A stretch of 64,000 nt of DNA from Flavobacterium soli DSM 19725 (GTDB lineage Bacteria > Bacteroidota > Bacteroidia > Flavobacteriales > Flavobacteriaceae). Below are positions 56,919 to 64,000 of the stretch, piece by piece (positions within the stretch are counted from its first letter, which is position 1; every line of letters starts with the position of its first letter). Under the pieces are notes generated by a model that saw only the letters and a list, made by a program, of their open reading frames with translations, was not told the DNA's origin and ran no database searches. The DNA is taken from positions 344,620 through 408,619 of the forward strand of contig NZ_KE383907.1 in assembly GCF_000422705.1 (NCBI RefSeq), written 5' to 3'. Made by a program: the position numbers and the translations under genes.

Positions 56919-56955
56919 AACACCCGATAAGCCAAAGCCTATCGGGTGTTTTTTT
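56919..56955. terminator. Terminator after the isoaspartyl peptidase gene
   Basis: AACACCCGATA (56919-56929) pairs with TATCGGGTGTT (56940-56950), followed by T residues to 56955. It lies between convergent genes. Confidence 0.85.
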
Positions 56956-56956
56956 A

Positions 56957-57799
56957 TTAGAATCCTGTAGAAACAGTTACAGATTTCCATTCATCTAGCT
57001 CAGTTTCCATGGATGAAATCTTGCTTTTGGCCATTTCATACGCATCGTTTCCTAGGAATAAATGCAATGGTGGGTTTTCCTGTTCGGCGATTTTTATAAT
57101 TTCTGCCACTCCTTTTTCAGGATCGCCAGGTTGATTTTGATTGATTTCATCCTGATGCATTGTTTGTGAGGCTCTGACTTCGTTGTAATCTTCAATATGA
57201 TTTTTAGGAGTTGATAAAGAATCTGGATTTAAGAAATTGGTTCTGAAATAACCTGGAAGTACAGCGGTTACTTTTATTCCGAAAGGTTTTGTTTCGATAG
57301 CCAAGCCTTCTGTAAAACCTATTACGGCAAATTTTGTGGAGCAATAAATTCCGAATCCAGGGAAGTCACCTACATAACCGCCTATTGACGAGAAGTTGAA
57401 AATATGTCCTGATTTCTGCTCACGCAAATAAGGTAGTGCTTGTCGGATTACGTTTAAAGAGCCAAAAACATTGACATCAAAGTTCTGTCTTGCTTCTGCA
57501 TCTGAAAGTTCTTCGAGTGCACCAAGCAATCCGTAACCGGCATTATTGACAATAGTATCAATTCGTCCGAATGTTTTTACTGTTTCTGAAATAGCATTCT
57601 GAACGCTTTTTTCGTTAACCAAATCCATTTCAAGTGCTAAAAATCGTGAATTAGCTGGAATCTCTTTTAGTAAATCCGATTTATTTCTTGTTGTTGCAGC
57701 TACTGAATGACCCTTTTCTAATAATTGTTTTACAAGGATAAGACCGAAACCTTTTGATGCTCCTGTAATAAACCAAACTTTTTTGTTTTCACTTTTCAT
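56957..57799 (-). CDS. SDR-family oxidoreductase
   Basis: This 280-residue classical SDR has 'TGASKGFG' at residues 12-19, 'NNAGYG' near residue 86, catalytic Ser in 'NFSSIGGYVG' and 'YCSTK' as the YxxxK pair. The extended C-terminus is typical of the 'oxidoreductase' SDR group regulated by nearby AraC proteins. The AraC-type gene lies 85 bp upstream on the same strand. Substrate is unknown. Confidence 0.88.
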   Translation of the reverse strand: MKSENKKVWFITGASKGFGLILVKQLLEKGHSVAATTRNKSDLLKEIPANSRFLALEMDLVNEKSVQNAISETVKTFGRIDTIVNNAGYGLLGALEELSDAEARQNFDVNVFGSLNVIRQALPYLREQKSGHIFNFSSIGGYVGDFPGFGIYCSTKFAVIGFTEGLAIETKPFGIKVTAVLPGYFRTNFLNPDSLSTPKNHIEDYNEVRASQTMHQDEINQNQPGDPEKGVAEIIKIAEQENPPLHLFLGNDAYEMAKSKISSMETELDEWKSVTVSTGF

Positions 57800-57884
57800 A
57801 ATTACTTGTTTTTAAATTATGAAGCAAAATTATGGCAGGAATGGATTTGGTTTCTTGCTTCAATCAAACGAATGATTGCAAAAT

Positions 57885-58784
57885 TCAAACATTTCTGTAA
57901 AAGCTTGGTGTCAGGTTGGTTTTTTTCTTGAAAAAGTTATTGAAATGTGCTGCTTCTTCAAAACCTAAGGCATAACTTATTTCTGAAATATTCCAGTCTG
58001 TATATTTTAATAATGCTTTGGCTTCGGTAGTTATTCGTTCTGTGATGTAATGTGTAGTGGTTTTGCCGGTGGTTTCTTTGATGGCTCTGTTCAGATGGTT
58101 GACGTGAATTGATAGCTGGCCTGCAAAGTCTTTTGCAGAGCGAAGTGTGAATCTTTGAGAAGGTGTTTCTATTGGGAATTGACGCTCTAGTAATTCTGTG
58201 AAAACGGCCGTTATTCTTGAATTTGCGTCAGGATGCTGGTATATTGTTTCTGTTGGTTGTCTTTTCAAAGCGTAGTGGGTAAGCTCGGTAGTATAGTTTC
58301 TGAGTAAGTCGTATTTATAAGCATAATCAGAACTTATTTCGTTGAACATCTTTTCGAAAATGGCTGTAACTTCAGTGTCTTCTTTGGCATTTAAAATGTA
58401 TGATGGTTTTCCGCCTTGGGCAAACATTGGTAGGTCGTTCAGGTTTCCTTTTATTTTTTCTGTAAAAAAGGACTCTGTGAAAATACAGAAATAGCCAGTT
58501 GTTTCTCCTGAGAGATGTTCCCAAGTATACGGAACTTGTGGATTGAAAAATATCAAGGTCGGACCCGAAACTTCAATACTTTTGTCTGCATAATGGTAGA
58601 GATTTGTTCCCCGAATGAGGCATATTTTATAAAAATCCCGACGACTGTAGCTGATGTTTGGGCTTTCATTTGGAAGGCAGTCTTCCAATTTAAAAACATT
58701 AAAATGACCAATCCCGTCTTTCAAATCAACGGTAATATGTTCCATTTTGTTTTGATAAAACTCTTTTAGTGATTGTGTTTTCAT
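57885..58784 (-). CDS. AraC-family transcriptional regulator
   Basis: This 299-residue protein has an N-terminal cupin-like sensing domain (residues 20-150) and a C-terminal double HTH: 'SIHVNHLNRAIKETTGKTTTHYITERI' and 'WNISEISYALGFEEAAHFNNFFKKKTNLTPSFYR'. It probably controls the SDR gene downstream. No ligand is evident. Confidence 0.9.
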   Translation of the reverse strand: MKTQSLKEFYQNKMEHITVDLKDGIGHFNVFKLEDCLPNESPNISYSRRDFYKICLIRGTNLYHYADKSIEVSGPTLIFFNPQVPYTWEHLSGETTGYFCIFTESFFTEKIKGNLNDLPMFAQGGKPSYILNAKEDTEVTAIFEKMFNEISSDYAYKYDLLRNYTTELTHYALKRQPTETIYQHPDANSRITAVFTELLERQFPIETPSQRFTLRSAKDFAGQLSIHVNHLNRAIKETTGKTTTHYITERITTEAKALLKYTDWNISEISYALGFEEAAHFNNFFKKKTNLTPSFYRNV

Positions 58785-58830
58785 TTTACAAAATTACAAA
58801 ATTCAAACATACAAATAGCATATAAGTAAA

Positions 58831-58857
58831 AAAGCCATCCGATAAGGGATGGCTTTT
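58831..58857 (-). terminator. Terminator after the frameshifted ABM-like gene
   Basis: AAAGCCATCC (58831-58840) pairs with GGATGGCTTT (58847-58856) around loop GATAAG. T residues follow on the minus strand. Confidence 0.8.
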
Positions 58858-58872
58858 GTATGTTTTCAAATA

Positions 58873-59173
58873 TTAAAAAGAAGAACCTATATGCTCGAGC
58901 AATTCAAACTTATGAGAATTATAGAGACCGCTTTGATCTCGCTCTTTTTGGAAGTTTTTAAAGGAAGGCACATTCAGAATTTGTTTCTGTATTGCTTCAT
59001 TTTTATAAGAAGATAGATGTATAAAGGTAATTCCATCTTCACATAAAAACACGTCGTACTTAAAATCTGAAGGATTTAAATTTTTTAAAGTCTTCCAAAA
59101 ATGTCTTAATGTTAGCTTTGTTTTGAGCTACAAACTCTGGCTTTACGGTATAGGTTACTTCTACTGAAATCAT
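58873..59173 (-). pseudogene. Frameshifted small ABM-like (dimeric alpha-beta barrel) protein
   Basis: From the ATG at 59173 the frame reads 'MISVEVTYTVKPEFVAQNKA' and breaks at a run of six A residues on the minus strand (59081-59086), hitting a stop at 59060. Removing one A restores a continuous protein of about 99 residues: after 'FLEDF' it continues 'KNLNPSDFKYDVFLCEDG', then 'FIHLSSYKNEAIQKQ' and ends 'ELLEHIGSSF'. It resembles antibiotic-biosynthesis-monooxygenase-like small barrels. It is either a recent pseudogene or a homopolymer sequencing error. It lies 13 bp downstream of the AhpD-like gene. Confidence 0.75.
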
Positions 59174-59186
59174 ATTTTCAAATTAT

Positions 59187-59624
59187 TTAGTTAACTGCTA
59201 GTTCTGTTGCAATTGCAATTCTGTTCCAAGCATTGATGATGGTAATCATCATAATTATGTTTCCGATATAGTCTTCTGTGAATAGACTTTTAGCCTTTGC
59301 ATAAGTAGCATCTGATAAATGATTTTTTTGAATCAAGGTAATCTCTTCTGTCATTTCAAGGATCACTCGTTCTTCTTCTGTGAAAAGCGTTGTTTCTTTC
59401 CATGCATTTAAAAGATAGATTCTCTGTTCGGTTTCGCCTTGTTTTCTTGCATCTGCAGTGTGCATATTGATACAAAATGCACATCCATTAATTTGTGAAG
59501 CCCTGATTTTGATCAGCTCTTTGTGGGTTGAAGTTAAAGAAGTTGAAGCGATGTATTTCTCTAATCCGAACATTGCTTTGTAGGCTTCTGGTTGTGTCTG
59601 AAAAATGTTTACTCTTGTGTCCAT
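59187..59624 (-). CDS. Carboxymuconolactone decarboxylase/AhpD-like protein
   Basis: This 145-residue protein has the CxxCxxxH motif 'CAFCINMHTADARKQGE', the redox site of alkylhydroperoxidase-like CMD proteins. These helical proteins reduce peroxides or act on unknown substrates. It starts an operon with the frameshifted ABM-like gene and is divergent from nothing; the Crp-like gene lies 77 bp upstream on the same strand and may regulate it. Confidence 0.88.
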   Translation of the reverse strand: MDTRVNIFQTQPEAYKAMFGLEKYIASTSLTSTHKELIKIRASQINGCAFCINMHTADARKQGETEQRIYLLNAWKETTLFTEEERVILEMTEEITLIQKNHLSDATYAKAKSLFTEDYIGNIIMMITIINAWNRIAIATELAVN

Positions 59625-59701
59625 TTTGATATGTTTTTAAATTCATTACAAAGTTCCGCAAGAGGTGGCTTAAAAAACTTGAAGTACTTCAAGAAATGAA
59701 A

Positions 59702-60271
59702 TCAGACTTTTCCAGCTCTGATTTTACTCATAAACTCTGGCGAAAAATCCAAGTAGGAGGCAATCATATACTGGGGAACCCGTTGAATAAATTCAGGAAA
59801 CATATTGTTCATGTGATGAAAACGCTCTTCGGCCGACATTGTAAAAAGATACCTGATTCGTACTTGAGAAGCTCCAAAGGATTTTTGGATGACTAATCTA
59901 AAGTATCTTTCAAGCTTTGGGACTTGATCTAATAGCTCATCAAATGATTTCCTGTCGATAGAAAGCACCTCTATATTTTCGATTGCTTGGATATTAAAGT
60001 GAGAAGCTGTTTGATATTGAAAGCTTAAATAATCGGTAATCCACCAATTTTCAATTCCAAATTGCATCGTTTGTTCTACACCTTTTGAGTTGTTGATGTA
60101 AAACCGAATACATCCTTTTAAGATGAAATATTGCTTATTACTGATTTGTCCTTCTTCCAATAGCAATTGTTTTTTCTTGAAATTTTCCTGTTCAAAATAG
60201 GAAAGAACGATTTTTGCTTCGCTTTCGCTTAAACTGATGAACTTTTGAATATGTTGGATAAGAGGATTCAT
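59702..60271 (-). CDS. Crp/Fnr-family transcriptional regulator
   Basis: The preferred start at 60271 gives 'MNPLIQHIQKFISLSESEAK' and 189 residues; a frame to 60307 adds a hydrophobic leader overlapping the rplT terminator. The cNMP-type barrel ('LLEEGQISNKQYFILKGCIRFYINN') is followed by an HTH-like end ('VPQYMIASYLDFSPEFMSKIR'). It resembles regulators placed next to CMD/AhpD genes in Bacteroidota. Confidence 0.85.
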   Translation of the reverse strand: MNPLIQHIQKFISLSESEAKIVLSYFEQENFKKKQLLLEEGQISNKQYFILKGCIRFYINNSKGVEQTMQFGIENWWITDYLSFQYQTASHFNIQAIENIEVLSIDRKSFDELLDQVPKLERYFRLVIQKSFGASQVRIRYLFTMSAEERFHHMNNMFPEFIQRVPQYMIASYLDFSPEFMSKIRAGKV

Positions 60272-60299
60272 AAGGCAAATATAAATGATGTAAAATAAA

Positions 60300-60323
60300 A
60301 AACCCACTCTTTCGAATGGGTTT
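60300..60323 (-). terminator. Terminator of the thrS-infC-rpmI-rplT operon
   Basis: AAACCCA (60300-60306) pairs with TGGGTTT (60317-60323). On the minus strand it is followed by a T-rich tail, 41 bp after the rplT stop. Confidence 0.7.
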
Positions 60324-60363
60324 GATATAAGTAAGTAGATAAATTATTGTTTGACAAACGTTC

Positions 60364-60708
60364 TTATTTTACTTTTTTGATAACAGCTTTGAAAGCTTCT
60401 GGGTGGTTCATCGCTAAATCTGCAAGAACTTTTCTGTTCAATTCGATTCCATTAGCTTTTACTTTCCCCATAAACTGAGAATAACTCATTCCTTCCAATC
60501 TGGCTCCAGCGTTAATACGTTGAATCCACAATGCACGGAAGTTTCTCTTGTTTTGTTTTCTATCGCGGTAAGCATAAACCATAGCTTTCTCCACCGCGTT
60601 TTTAGCAACTGTCCAAACGTTTTTACGTCTACCAAAGAAACCTTTGGCTTGCTTCATTATTTTTTTTCTTCTTGCTCTTTTAGCAACTGAATTTACCGAT
60701 CTTGGCAT
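60364..60708 (-). CDS. rplT: 50S ribosomal protein L20
   Basis: This 114-residue protein starts 'MPRSVNSVAKRARRKKIMKQ' and has 'WIQRINAGARLEGMSYSQF', both characteristic of L20. It binds 23S rRNA early in assembly and in other bacteria represses its own operon. A 169-bp leader separates it from rpmI; it contains short repeats and a small hairpin (GGTTA/TAACC) which might be an autoregulatory site. Confidence 0.97.
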   Translation of the reverse strand: MPRSVNSVAKRARRKKIMKQAKGFFGRRKNVWTVAKNAVEKAMVYAYRDRKQNKRNFRALWIQRINAGARLEGMSYSQFMGKVKANGIELNRKVLADLAMNHPEAFKAVIKKVK

Positions 60709-60877
60709 AATTTTAATGTTTTTTTGTAGCAGGCGTCCTGAATTGAATCAAAGGAACTTGTGGCCATACTCCAAGGTTATTGAATAATTTTTAACCTAAA
60801 GAATTTTTGGGTTTAGAGTAGTGGGTTTATGGTTTAGGGATTTCCCTGTGCCTTCAAGCCTTTACCTTGAGCCTTTA

Positions 60878-61075
60878 TTAGATAATTCTTAATTGTTGTT
60901 TGATGCTTTTCATATCTGTACTATGAACAAGTGCAGAGTGAGTCAAAGCTAATTTACGCTTTTTAGATTTTTTAGTCAAGATGTGACTTTTAAAAGCGTG
61001 TTTTCTTTTAATCTTTCCAGAACCAGTAACTTTAAAACGTTTCTTGGCGCTAGATTTGGTTTTCATTTTAGGCAT
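60878..61075 (-). CDS. rpmI: 50S ribosomal protein L35
   Basis: This 65-residue protein starts 'MPKMKTKSSAKKRFKVTGSG' and has 'KRKHAFKSHILTKKSKKRK', as in L35. It lies in the order infC-rpmI-rplT found in most bacteria, 109 bp after infC. Confidence 0.97.
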   Translation of the reverse strand: MPKMKTKSSAKKRFKVTGSGKIKRKHAFKSHILTKKSKKRKLALTHSALVHSTDMKSIKQQLRII

Positions 61076-61184
61076 TTTTCCTAGATGTATTTAATTTATT
61101 CTTACTTACTTATTTTTAAGTGAAAAGCCAAAAGTAAATAGCCATTAGTTCTTCACTATTGCCTATTACCTTCTGCCTATTCAA

Positions 61185-61739
61185 CTATTTTTTCTTTTTC
61201 GGAGCAATGAACATGATCATTCTCTTTCCTTCAAGAACAGGCATTGCTTCAACCTTTCCATATTCTTCAAGATCGGTAGCAAGTCTTAATAAAAGAATTT
61301 GTCCTTGATCTTTATAAATAATAGAACGTCCTTTAAAGAATACAAATGCTTTCAGTTTAGAACCTTCTTTAAGGAACTTCTCTGCATTTTTTCTTTTAAA
61401 TTCGTAATCGTGCTCATCGGTTTGAGGGCCAAAACGAATTTCTTTTACGGTAATCTGAGTAGATTTTGCTTTAAGCTCCTTTTCTCTTTTCTTCTGCATG
61501 TAAAGGAACTTTTTATAGTCCATTATTTTACATACAGGCGGTTCAGCATTTGGAGAAATTTCAACTAGGTCGAATTCCTGCTCATCTGCCATACGTAAAG
61601 CTTCTGAGATTTTATAAACTCCTGGCTCAACGTTATCACCTACAAGACGTACTTCTGGAACACGAATAAGATTATTTATTCTGTGTGCATCTTTTTTTTC
61701 TACTCGAGGCTGGTAACCTCTGTTGCTTCTTATTGCTAT
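61185..61739 (-). CDS. infC: Translation initiation factor IF-3 (apparent AUA start)
   Basis: A frame from an internal ATG at 61592 gives only 135 residues and lacks most of the N-terminal domain. Upstream, in frame, the sequence encodes the conserved IF-3 start 'RSNRGYQPRVEKKDAHRIN' and 'VPEVRLVGDNVEPGVYKISE'. No ATG, GTG or TTG lies before it; the best start is ATA at 61737-61739, 16 bp after the thrS stop, giving 184 residues, a normal length. A rare start codon in infC is the known basis of IF-3 autoregulation (AUU in E. coli). The C-terminal domain ('DEHDYEFKRKNAEKFLKEG') is complete. Confidence 0.9.
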   Translation of the reverse strand: MAIRSNRGYQPRVEKKDAHRINNLIRVPEVRLVGDNVEPGVYKISEALRMADEQEFDLVEISPNAEPPVCKIMDYKKFLYMQKKREKELKAKSTQITVKEIRFGPQTDEHDYEFKRKNAEKFLKEGSKLKAFVFFKGRSIIYKDQGQILLLRLATDLEEYGKVEAMPVLEGKRMIMFIAPKKKK

Positions 61740-61755
61740 GGCTTTATTATTTAAG

Positions 61756-63702
61756 TTAAACTGTAAATGTTTTTAATGTCTTTTTTATTTCTTCGTTCAC
61801 TATTGAAGCAAATTCTTCTATAGTAACGCTAATATTTCCTTTTCCTTCCTGTCCGTGACGACGTACAGAAATAGTACCATTTTTCTCTTCTTCTTCACCT
61901 ACAATCAGCATGAATGGGTACTTTTGAACTTCTGCCTCACGGATTTTTCTTCCAATCGTCTCGTTTCGGTTGTCAATTAGGGCGCGAATTTCGTGATTTT
62001 CTAGCAAATCTAAAACTTTTTTAGCATATTTTTCATATTTCTCACTCAAAGACAATATAATAGCTTGCTCAGGCATCAACCAAATTGGGAAATTTCCTGC
62101 TGTATGTTCTAGTAAAATTGCTATAAAACGTTCCATCGATCCAAAAGGTGCTCTGTGAATCATCACCGGACGGTGCAATTCATTATCCGAACCTTTATAA
62201 GTCAAGTCAAAACGTTCTGGTAAATTATAATCAACTTGGATAGTTCCCAATTGCCATTGTCTTCCCAAGGCATCCTTTACCATGAAGTCTAATTTAGGAC
62301 CATAGAAGGCTGCTTCGCCGTATTCAACAACAGTATTCAAGCCTTTGTCTCTTGCGGCATTGATAATTGCATTTTCAGCTTTTTCCCAGTTTTCGTCGGT
62401 ACCTATATATTTAGCTCTATTTTCCTGATCTCTTAAAGAAATTTGAGCGGTAAAATTTTCAAAACCTAAAGATCCGAATACATATAATACAAGATCGATT
62501 ACTTTTTTGAATTCCTCATCCAATTGCTCAGGTGTACAGAAGATATGGGCATCGTCTTGAGTAAATCCTCTAACACGAGTCAAACCGTGCAATTCTCCTG
62601 ATTGTTCATACCTATATACGGTACCAAATTCGGCATAACGCTTTGGTAAATCTTTATAGGACCATGGTCTTACATTAAAGATTTCACAGTGGTGAGGACA
62701 GTTCATTGGTTTTAATAGAAATTCCTCTCCTTCAGCAGGTGTGCTGATAGGTTGGAAACTGTCTGCTCCATATTTTTCGTAGTGTCCAGAAGTAACATAA
62801 AGCTCTTTCTGCCCGATATGTGGTGTAACTACTTGTTCGTAACCAGCTTTCTTTTGAGCTTTTTTCAAGAACTGCTCAAGGCGATCTCTTAAAGCCGCAC
62901 CTTTTGGCAACCATAGAGGTAAACCTTGACCTACTTTTTGAGAGAAAGCAAACAATTCTAATTCCTTTCCAAGTTTTCTATGGTCACGACGTTTTGCTTC
63001 TTCAAGCAATTCAAGGTAATCTGTCAAATCTTTTTGCTTAGGGAAAGAAATTCCATAAACACGAGTCAACTGCTTGTTCTTTTCGTCACCTCTCCAATAG
63101 GCTCCGGCAACGCTCATAATTTTAAAAGCCTTGATGATTCCTGTATTCGGAATATGTCCTCCACGGCACAAGTCAAAAAAGTCAGCATGATCACAAAAAG
63201 TAATCGTCCCGTCTTCAAGATTCGAAATCAATTCGGTCTTGTATTCATTATTCTTATAAACCTCCAAAGCTTCAGCCTTTGAAACCGAACGCATCTTGAA
63301 TTCATATTTGCCTCTTGAAATCTCTAAAACACGATCTTCTACTTTTTTGAAATCGGCATCCGTAATTTTTTGGTCGCCAAAATCAACATCATAATAGAAG
63401 CCGTTTTCAATTGCAGGCCCTAATGTTAGTTTAATTCCAGGGAACAATTCCTCCAATGCCTGTGCCATAACGTGTGAAGTTGAATGCCAAAAGGCTTTCT
63501 TTCCGTCCTTGTCGTTCCAAGTATATAATATGAGTGACCCATCCGTCGTCAGTTCCGTCGCGGTTTCAACAGTAGTGCCGTTAAAAGAAGCAGAAATAAC
63601 ATTTCTTGCCAATCCTTCACTAATGCTTTTTGCAACATCCATCGGAGTTGTTCCTTGAGCAAACTCCTTAATTGACCCATCGGGTAACGTAATCTTTATC
63701 AT
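61756..63702 (-). CDS. thrS: Threonyl-tRNA synthetase
   Basis: The ATG at 63702 ('MIKITLPDGSIKEFAQGTTP') is chosen: upstream codons to 63741 lie across the promoter. The 648-residue product has a TGS domain, the editing domain with 'HSTSHVMAQALEE' and 'CRGGHIPNTG', the class II core with 'YRYEQSGELHGLTRVRGFTQDD' and 'HRAPFGSMERFIAILLEH', and an anticodon-binding domain. It leads the operon with infC, rpmI and rplT. Confidence 0.96.
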   Translation of the reverse strand: MIKITLPDGSIKEFAQGTTPMDVAKSISEGLARNVISASFNGTTVETATELTTDGSLILYTWNDKDGKKAFWHSTSHVMAQALEELFPGIKLTLGPAIENGFYYDVDFGDQKITDADFKKVEDRVLEISRGKYEFKMRSVSKAEALEVYKNNEYKTELISNLEDGTITFCDHADFFDLCRGGHIPNTGIIKAFKIMSVAGAYWRGDEKNKQLTRVYGISFPKQKDLTDYLELLEEAKRRDHRKLGKELELFAFSQKVGQGLPLWLPKGAALRDRLEQFLKKAQKKAGYEQVVTPHIGQKELYVTSGHYEKYGADSFQPISTPAEGEEFLLKPMNCPHHCEIFNVRPWSYKDLPKRYAEFGTVYRYEQSGELHGLTRVRGFTQDDAHIFCTPEQLDEEFKKVIDLVLYVFGSLGFENFTAQISLRDQENRAKYIGTDENWEKAENAIINAARDKGLNTVVEYGEAAFYGPKLDFMVKDALGRQWQLGTIQVDYNLPERFDLTYKGSDNELHRPVMIHRAPFGSMERFIAILLEHTAGNFPIWLMPEQAIILSLSEKYEKYAKKVLDLLENHEIRALIDNRNETIGRKIREAEVQKYPFMLIVGEEEEKNGTISVRRHGQEGKGNISVTIEEFASIVNEEIKKTLKTFTV

Positions 63703-63721
63703 CGTATAAAATTTATGACCG

Positions 63722-63752
63722 CAAATATAGAAGATTCTCAAAACACATACAA
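63722..63752 (-). promoter_or_regulatory. Promoter of the thrS-infC-rpmI-rplT operon
   Basis: On the minus strand TTG (complement 63750-63752) is 20 nt from TATATTTG (complement 63722-63729). The predicted start is near 63717, leaving a leader of about 15 nt, so no long leader-type control of thrS is expected. Confidence 0.75.
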
Positions 63753-63832
63753 TATATATAGGTACTATAATTTCATACCTATTATATAATGTATAGTTTC
63801 ATTGGTAGCGAATCTTCAGTGACAAAATAAAA

Positions 63833-63914
63833 CCATATTCCCGCTGGTGCCACTTGCTTTGCAACAGCTCTGACGGCAGTTGCAAGAGCTCAAACAGTGT
63901 CACCATCGGGGCTA
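63833..63914 (-). repeat. Dispersed chromosomal repeat with conserved ends
   Basis: On the minus strand it starts TAGCCCCGAT (complement 63905-63914) and ends AGCGGGAATATGG (complement 63833-63845). The ends match the copy at 40366-40439 while the middle is different and partly self-complementary (CTTGCAAC/GTTGCAAA). Confidence 0.65.
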
Positions 63915-64000
63915 TTTAGCAAACAGGGGGCATTTTTGGAAGCTTTCACGGTATGCAGGCCTGCTAAATTTTGCTTCTGGCTTCGGGTTTTATTTCATTC

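Overview
The window reads as a Bacteroidota genome, most likely a Flavobacterium or close relative. Promoters match the Bacteroidota TTG-N19/20-TAnnTTTG form, Shine-Dalgarno sites are scarce, and the chromosomal genes at 37.8-63.7 kb (truA, ABC exporter, lpd, gyrB, mdh, secDF, a DPP IV-type peptidase, cyanophycin genes, thrS-infC-rpmI-rplT) are AT-rich and flavobacterial in type. No tRNA, rRNA or CRISPR array was recognised.

Positions from about 2.7 kb (perhaps from before base 1) to about 37.3-37.5 kb are an integrative conjugative element (ICE) of the CTnDOT-like Bacteroidetes type. It holds the coupling protein (mobC), relaxase (mobB) and relaxosome protein (mobA), a probable oriT region at 7.9-8.6 kb, a ParA/TraA-TraB-TraD block, a tra operon (traE to traQ, 14.1-23.6 kb), two excisionase-type HTH genes, a PRTRC-type ubiquitin-like cassette (29.7-33.2 kb) with upstream ssb and DUF932 genes, and a terminal tyrosine recombinase at 36.0-37.3 kb. 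Cargo interrupts blocks that are usually contiguous: an ArsR-MerTP-GDCC mercury cassette lies between mobB and mobC, and a CDF/TonB-receptor/DUF6660 metal cassette lies between traD and traE. An SDR/Crp pair follows the tra operon. An AT-rich operon at 26.9-29.3 kb encodes a predicted nuclease-like protein, a HEPN-like protein and a free-standing FtsH(M41)-like peptidase; it is the best candidate for an undescribed defence or conflict module. The genes at 1-2.7 kb (TolC-like, GbsR/MarR, DUF2798, SnoaL, HxlR) may be further cargo or flanking chromosome.

The most unusual signal is a helically phased DNA element, GCC repeated every 10 bp (GCC-N7, three or four times). It occurs upstream of mobC, in the putative oriT/parA region, upstream of the tra operon, upstream of the first HTH gene, and once inside traD. 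This looks like an ICE-wide operator or architectural site. Other regulatory signals are a 22-bp palindrome covering the -33 box of the ArsR-MerTP promoter, paired TTTACCA-N2-TGGTAAA palindromes in front of a Crp-like gene and its SDR neighbour, an octamer array upstream of parA, a nested long palindrome with possible 5-bp target duplications in the leader of a receiver-like gene, and a hairpin reaching the integrase start codon.

The chromosomal part carries a complete cyanophycin set (cphA, cphB, isoaspartyl peptidase), a frameshifted ABM-like gene, infC with an apparent non-AUG (AUA) start, and several copies of a dispersed repeat with conserved ends (TAGCCCCGAT ... AGCGGGAATAT).
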